This document shows, in pieces, positions 61,070-64,000 of a stretch of 64,000 nt of DNA. Each line of letters opens with the position of its first letter. The stretch's first letter is position 1. Where the stretch lies: the NCBI GenBank assembly GCA_004154925.1, contig QJNS01000055.1, positions 124,001 to 188,000 of the forward strand, given 5' to 3'. The notes beneath the pieces were generated by a model. The model was not told the DNA's origin, searched no databases, and saw only the letters and a list, made by a program, of their open reading frames with translations. Both the position numbers and the translations under genes were made by a program. The stretch is from Monosporascus cannonballus (lineage: Eukaryota > Ascomycota > Sordariomycetes > Xylariales).

Positions 61070-62257
61070 TCACCTCTTTCCCCTGTCCCTCCGGCCACCC
61101 TCCATGACCTTGACCTTCTTGCTGAACCTCTCGCCAATCTCCCTTGTCCCGCTGTTGAGTCCGCTACCCCGCGCACTGTCCGTCGTCTCGCGGCCGCGTT
61201 TGCGGCTCTTCTCCAGCAGGGCCTTGGTGCCGCCGGAAGCGCCCTGCCTCTGGCGGCCCGTGAGGCGTGTGATGCGGTCGACGCCCTCGCCGAGCTCGCG
61301 CCACTCCTCGCCACCGAAGGTCATCTTGCCGCCGCGACCCTCCTCGCGGGCACGCCGTTTCGCCTTGTCCTTCTTGCTCTCGCCGGGCAGGCGCACGAAG
61401 TTGGTCTCCTCATACTCGCGGCGGCGCTTCTCCTCGGCCCGCTCCGTCGCCGTCTTCATCCCGCGCCCGCGCCGCACGATGTCGGCGCCCACGCTCGGCT
61501 GGGCCAGCGGCGCCGCCGACAGCTCCTGCGAGACGTACTCGTCTATCGTCGCCGATTTCATGGGGCGCCGCTCCGCGCGCTCCCGGCGCTCCGTTGTTGG
61601 CATCACTGTCGGGGTGATCTTCGGGGGGCGGTACACGCCCGCCTTGTCCTTGGTCGCCGCCGCCGCCGCCATGCCCACGGGTTTCGTGATAGGGATGAAG
61701 CCGTGGGCTCCGGGCGCGTAGCTCTTGGCCGCCGGGTCTCTGGCAGACCTGTCTAGCCCCTCTGCCCCGTCGGCGTCCTCGTCATCTTCTTCGCTGCCCT
61801 CCTCAGAGCCGGACTCGAACTCCCCGTCGCGGGCCTTGGGTTTCTTCAGGGCATCCGCCTGCTTTACTTGTTGCGCATTGCGGTCTGCGTTGTCGGCGGC
61901 GCGTAGGATCTTGTCGAGCTGGAAGCGCAGCTTCTCCTCGAGCGGCCGGACGCCCTTGTCCAGGTACAGGCGCAATTCGACTAGCTTCTTGACTACCTTG
62001 TCTGAGAGGTCCGGCGATTCGCCATCGTTGTCGTCTGAGTCCGATGCTCTGTTCTTCGCGTTCCGGATCTTGAGCAGAATGAGAAAGACGAGGTTCTGTA
62101 GGTAGGAGAGTAGGAGCTCGTTCTTGACGTCGAGCAGGGAAACGCCCTCTTTGGTGGGCTCGATAATACCGGCGAGCTTGGGAGTGGCCTCGAGGGCCGA
62201 GTTTAGCGAATGCGACAATGAGTCCAGCAATGCCGGAAGGGAGGTCTGGACTGCCAT
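61070..62257 (-). CDS. LCP5: Lcp5 / neuroguidin, Sas10-Utp3-C1D family, U3 snoRNP (SSU processome) component
   Basis: Single exon, 395 aa, a little longer than yeast Lcp5. The N-terminal Sas10/Utp3/C1D domain (about residues 10-120) includes GVSLLDVKNELLLSYLQNLV, LILLKI and VVKKLVELRLYLDKGVRPLE followed by KLRFQLDKIL, which match the neuroguidin core. An acidic stretch (about residues 150-166: GSEEGSEEDDEDADG) is followed by a charged, low-complexity middle with a typical YRPPKITPT motif. The C-terminus is strongly basic (ERFSKKVKVMEGGRRDRGKR), as in family members that act in the nucleolus. Lcp5 is needed for early 18S rRNA processing in yeast. It shares an upstream region of about 750 bp with the divergent EMP70 gene. 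Confidence 0.92.
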   Translation of the reverse strand: MAVQTSLPALLDSLSHSLNSALEATPKLAGIIEPTKEGVSLLDVKNELLLSYLQNLVFLILLKIRNAKNRASDSDDNDGESPDLSDKVVKKLVELRLYLDKGVRPLEEKLRFQLDKILRAADNADRNAQQVKQADALKKPKARDGEFESGSEEGSEEDDEDADGAEGLDRSARDPAAKSYAPGAHGFIPITKPVGMAAAAATKDKAGVYRPPKITPTVMPTTERRERAERRPMKSATIDEYVSQELSAAPLAQPSVGADIVRRGRGMKTATERAEEKRRREYEETNFVRLPGESKKDKAKRRAREEGRGGKMTFGGEEWRELGEGVDRITRLTGRQRQGASGGTKALLEKSRKRGRETTDSARGSGLNSGTREIGERFSKKVKVMEGGRRDRGKR

Positions 62258-63003
62258 TGCTTTGTTCGGGGCCAGGGTCGTTGTCGTTGAGAGGCGGCTT
62301 CACGGAGAGGGTCTCTTATCATGACGAGAAGAGACTCTCTTTACGGCCGGGGGAAAGCAGGACGAGAAATTATTTTTGGCGATAACGATAAGCGCATTGC
62401 GATACTGCAACAACAACGGCTAGCGATAACGATAAGCCAGGTCCCACCGAACCTTGGGAGGGCTGTGGGTAGATTCGGTACGTACCTGTCGGAGTTAGGG
62501 ACCCCCCAAAGCTCCGCCATGACGAATGTTTGGGGAGCTTCTTCTTGGGGACAGTTGTCAAGGCTTTTGAACTCCTGAACCAAAATTATTTCTAAGTTGG
62601 GTTGGTTGGTTGGTTAACCCTGTCAACGTTTCTGTGAGGCTGCGCTACTTTTACCTTTTTACATACTTCTGCAACGACATTTCAATATCTCGCACAGAAT
62701 CCGAGACCCCCACAGAGAACACATCTGGGTAGACCTTCGTCAGACCTCACTCAAGTCCTAGTCTATCTCATTGACAATTCATTATATTTAAAGCATTCCT
62801 ATTAACTTGCACGCACCCGTTGCTGCTTCGGGTCTGCGGGAGGTTTATGAAAAGAGCCATTGCGCTCGCTTCTCCCTCGACGAGCCTCTTCGTACCTATC
62901 TTCTGGTCAACGTAAGTCTTCCAATTCTTTGGAGTCAAGTGGCAGCCTCAACATCGTCAGACCTTTTAAGAGGATAAGACTAACAACCTAAAAACAGTCA
63001 GAG
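62258..63003. promoter_or_regulatory. Divergent promoter region between Lcp5 and EMP70-like genes, with 5'-UTR intron
   Basis: The two housekeeping genes are transcribed away from each other. A probable 5'-UTR intron of the EMP70-like gene runs 62912-62997 (donor GTAAGT, branch GACTAACA near 62979, acceptor AACAG). A GGTT tetranucleotide run (about 62600-62615) ends in TTAACCC. No TATA box is obvious. Confidence 0.55.
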
Positions 63004-63007
63004 ATGA
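62847..63007 (+). other. Spliced upstream ORF overlapping the EMP70 start codon
   Basis: ATG at 62847 opens a frame of 65 nt before the GTAAGT donor. After the splice at 62911/62998 the frame reads ACT CAG AGA TGA and stops at 63005-63007, so its stop overlaps the main ATG (63004-63006) as ATGA. It encodes 24 residues beginning MKRAIALASP. Whether it is in the mRNA depends on the start of transcription. Confidence 0.5.
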
Positions 63008-64000
63008 GGTCTAAGATGGCGGCGCCTTCATCGGCGCTGCTCTCTGCCGCGCTTCTGGCCCTGCCCCAGCTTACGTCCGCCTTCTATCTCCCCGGTGTCG
63101 CGCCGACTTCATACAAGCCCGGCGACCTTGTTCCCCTGAACGTTAACAGCGTGAAGCCGGTCGCCGCGCAGCGAGATGCTCTACTCCACTCTGTCATGTC
63201 ATACGACTATTACAACGAGAAGTTTCAATTCTGCCAGCCTGAAAACGGGCCCCAATACGTCTCCGAGAGTCTGGGAAGCATTCTGTTTGGCGATAGGATA
63301 ATGACCTCGCCCTTCGAATTGCATATGGCCCAGAATGAGACTTGCAAGCAGCTCTGCGAAGCCACATACGACCGATCCTCGGCGCATTTTGTCAACAAGC
63401 GCATTCTTAAGGGTTACGCGCTGAACTGGCTGGTCGATGGATTGCCGGCTGGGCAGCAGATAGTCGACGAGCTCACGCAGACCATCTTCTATAGTCCGGG
63501 TTTCGCCTTGGGCTGGACCTCCTCCATCGACGAGAATGACCCCCAGGTCTTCTTCAATAACCATTACGATATTGTGATCGACTACCATGAAGTCAGCGGA
63601 CACGAAGACCAGCTGAGAGTCGTCGGTGTCATCGTTCAACCGAGCAGCAAGTCGTACGACGGGAATGTCGACTGCGGTGACCACTCTCCCGTTGTCCTCT
63701 CCGAGGAGAAGGACGCTGTGACGAAGGTTCCGTTCAGCTACAGCGTATACTGGACCAAGTCGGACACGGCTTGGGCCACGCGTTGGGACAAATACTTGCA
63801 CGTTTTCGACCCCAAGATCCACTGGTTCTCCCTTGTCAACTCGGCTGTCGTAGTCGTTTTCCTGACTGTTACCGTCACCTCTGTCCTCTTCAGAGCTCTA
63901 AAGAAGGACATTGCGAGGTACAACCGATTGGACTCGATCAACCTCGACGATCTGTCTGGCACATCCGCCCTGGAGGATGGGGTTCAGGAGGATTCGGGCT
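63004..64000 (+). CDS. Transmembrane 9 superfamily (nonaspanin, EMP70/TMN) protein, N-terminal part
   Basis: Open from ATG 63004 to the end of the window (332 codons, 3' end missing; full members are about 600-700 aa). Residues 1-27 form a signal peptide, followed by FYLPGVAPTSYKPGD, the characteristic mature N-terminus of TM9 proteins. The lumenal domain contains YDYYNEKFQFCQP, ESLGSILFGDRI and CKQLC, then NHYDIVIDYHE. YSVYWTKSDTAWATRWDKYL precedes the first of nine membrane helices (HWFSLVNSAVVVVFLTVTV) and the cytosolic loop LKKDIARYNRLD. TM9 proteins sit in the Golgi and endosomes and affect sorting, adhesion and metal homeostasis. Start chosen as the first ATG after the 5'-UTR acceptor, which gives a full signal peptide. 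Confidence 0.95.
   Translation, partial: MRSKMAAPSSALLSAALLALPQLTSAFYLPGVAPTSYKPGDLVPLNVNSVKPVAAQRDALLHSVMSYDYYNEKFQFCQPENGPQYVSESLGSILFGDRIMTSPFELHMAQNETCKQLCEATYDRSSAHFVNKRILKGYALNWLVDGLPAGQQIVDELTQTIFYSPGFALGWTSSIDENDPQVFFNNHYDIVIDYHEVSGHEDQLRVVGVIVQPSSKSYDGNVDCGDHSPVVLSEEKDAVTKVPFSYSVYWTKSDTAWATRWDKYLHVFDPKIHWFSLVNSAVVVVFLTVTVTSVLFRALKKDIARYNRLDSINLDDLSGTSALEDGVQEDSG

Noticed and set aside
61052..61756. 234-codon open frame on the plus strand
   Set aside because: Antisense shadow of the Lcp5 gene in GC-rich DNA; no family resemblance.
63199..63822. 207-codon open frame on the minus strand
   Set aside because: Antisense to the TM9/EMP70 coding sequence, which has clear family motifs on the plus strand.

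Overview
The window is nuclear DNA from a filamentous ascomycete, most likely Pezizomycotina. Genes carry short (about 55-170 nt) introns with GTAAGT-type donors and CTAAC/CTGAC branch sites. Recognisable families are fungal (Lcp5, EXPERA/TMEM97, EMP70, PTH11-type, FSH hydrolase). Long AT-rich blocks of mutated transposons carry a signature of repeat-induced point mutation (RIP): C-to-T on both strands, dense TAA/TAG stops, and surviving cytosines mostly in CpG.

Layout. 1-1.8 kb: a partial membrane-protein gene (+) converging on a three-exon EXPERA/TMEM97-like gene (-). 1.8-4.2 kb: no supported gene, two small hairpins and a 37-bp repeat. 4.2-8.0 kb: two nested Fot1/pogo-like DNA transposons with TA duplications and 43-44 bp terminal inverted repeats. 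8.1-9.4 kb: a degraded PTH11/rhodopsin-like receptor gene (-). 9.7-24.9 kb: chromodomain-type LTR retroelements D (-) and E (+) and a solo LTR. 25.3-26.0 kb: a relic FSH serine hydrolase (-). 26.5-47.8 kb: an LTR relic, then an LTR-body-LTR-body-LTR array of element B (-), the first body split by a 5.5-kb Ty3-like element C (190-bp LTRs, TATCC target duplication). 48.6-57.2 kb: a GMC oxidoreductase pseudogene whose intron contains the complete 6.72-kb chromovirus A. 57.8-58.4 kb: a three-exon IFI6/IFI27-like gene. 59.2-60.8 kb: a flavin monooxygenase gene with two frameshifts and one stop. 61.1-62.3 kb: Lcp5/neuroguidin (-). 63.0 kb to the end: a TM9/EMP70 gene preceded by a 5'-UTR intron and a spliced upstream ORF.

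How it fits together. Housekeeping genes (ribosome biogenesis, endomembrane, sterol/ER) sit at the two GC-rich margins. The middle, about 4-57 kb, is a heterochromatin-like block built by repeated insertion and RIP. Accessory genes inside or beside it (PTH11-like, FSH hydrolase, GMC oxidoreductase, FMO) are all broken or doubtful. They could be remains of a secondary-metabolism or catabolic locus, but that is inference.

I did not find a clearly new biological system. The best leads are the intron-borne chromovirus, the nested pogo pair, a tRNA-like repeat bracketing most of element D, an LTR hairpin shared by divergent LTR families, RIP-type damage at the edge of the gene-rich flank, and the spliced uORF that overlaps the EMP70 start.
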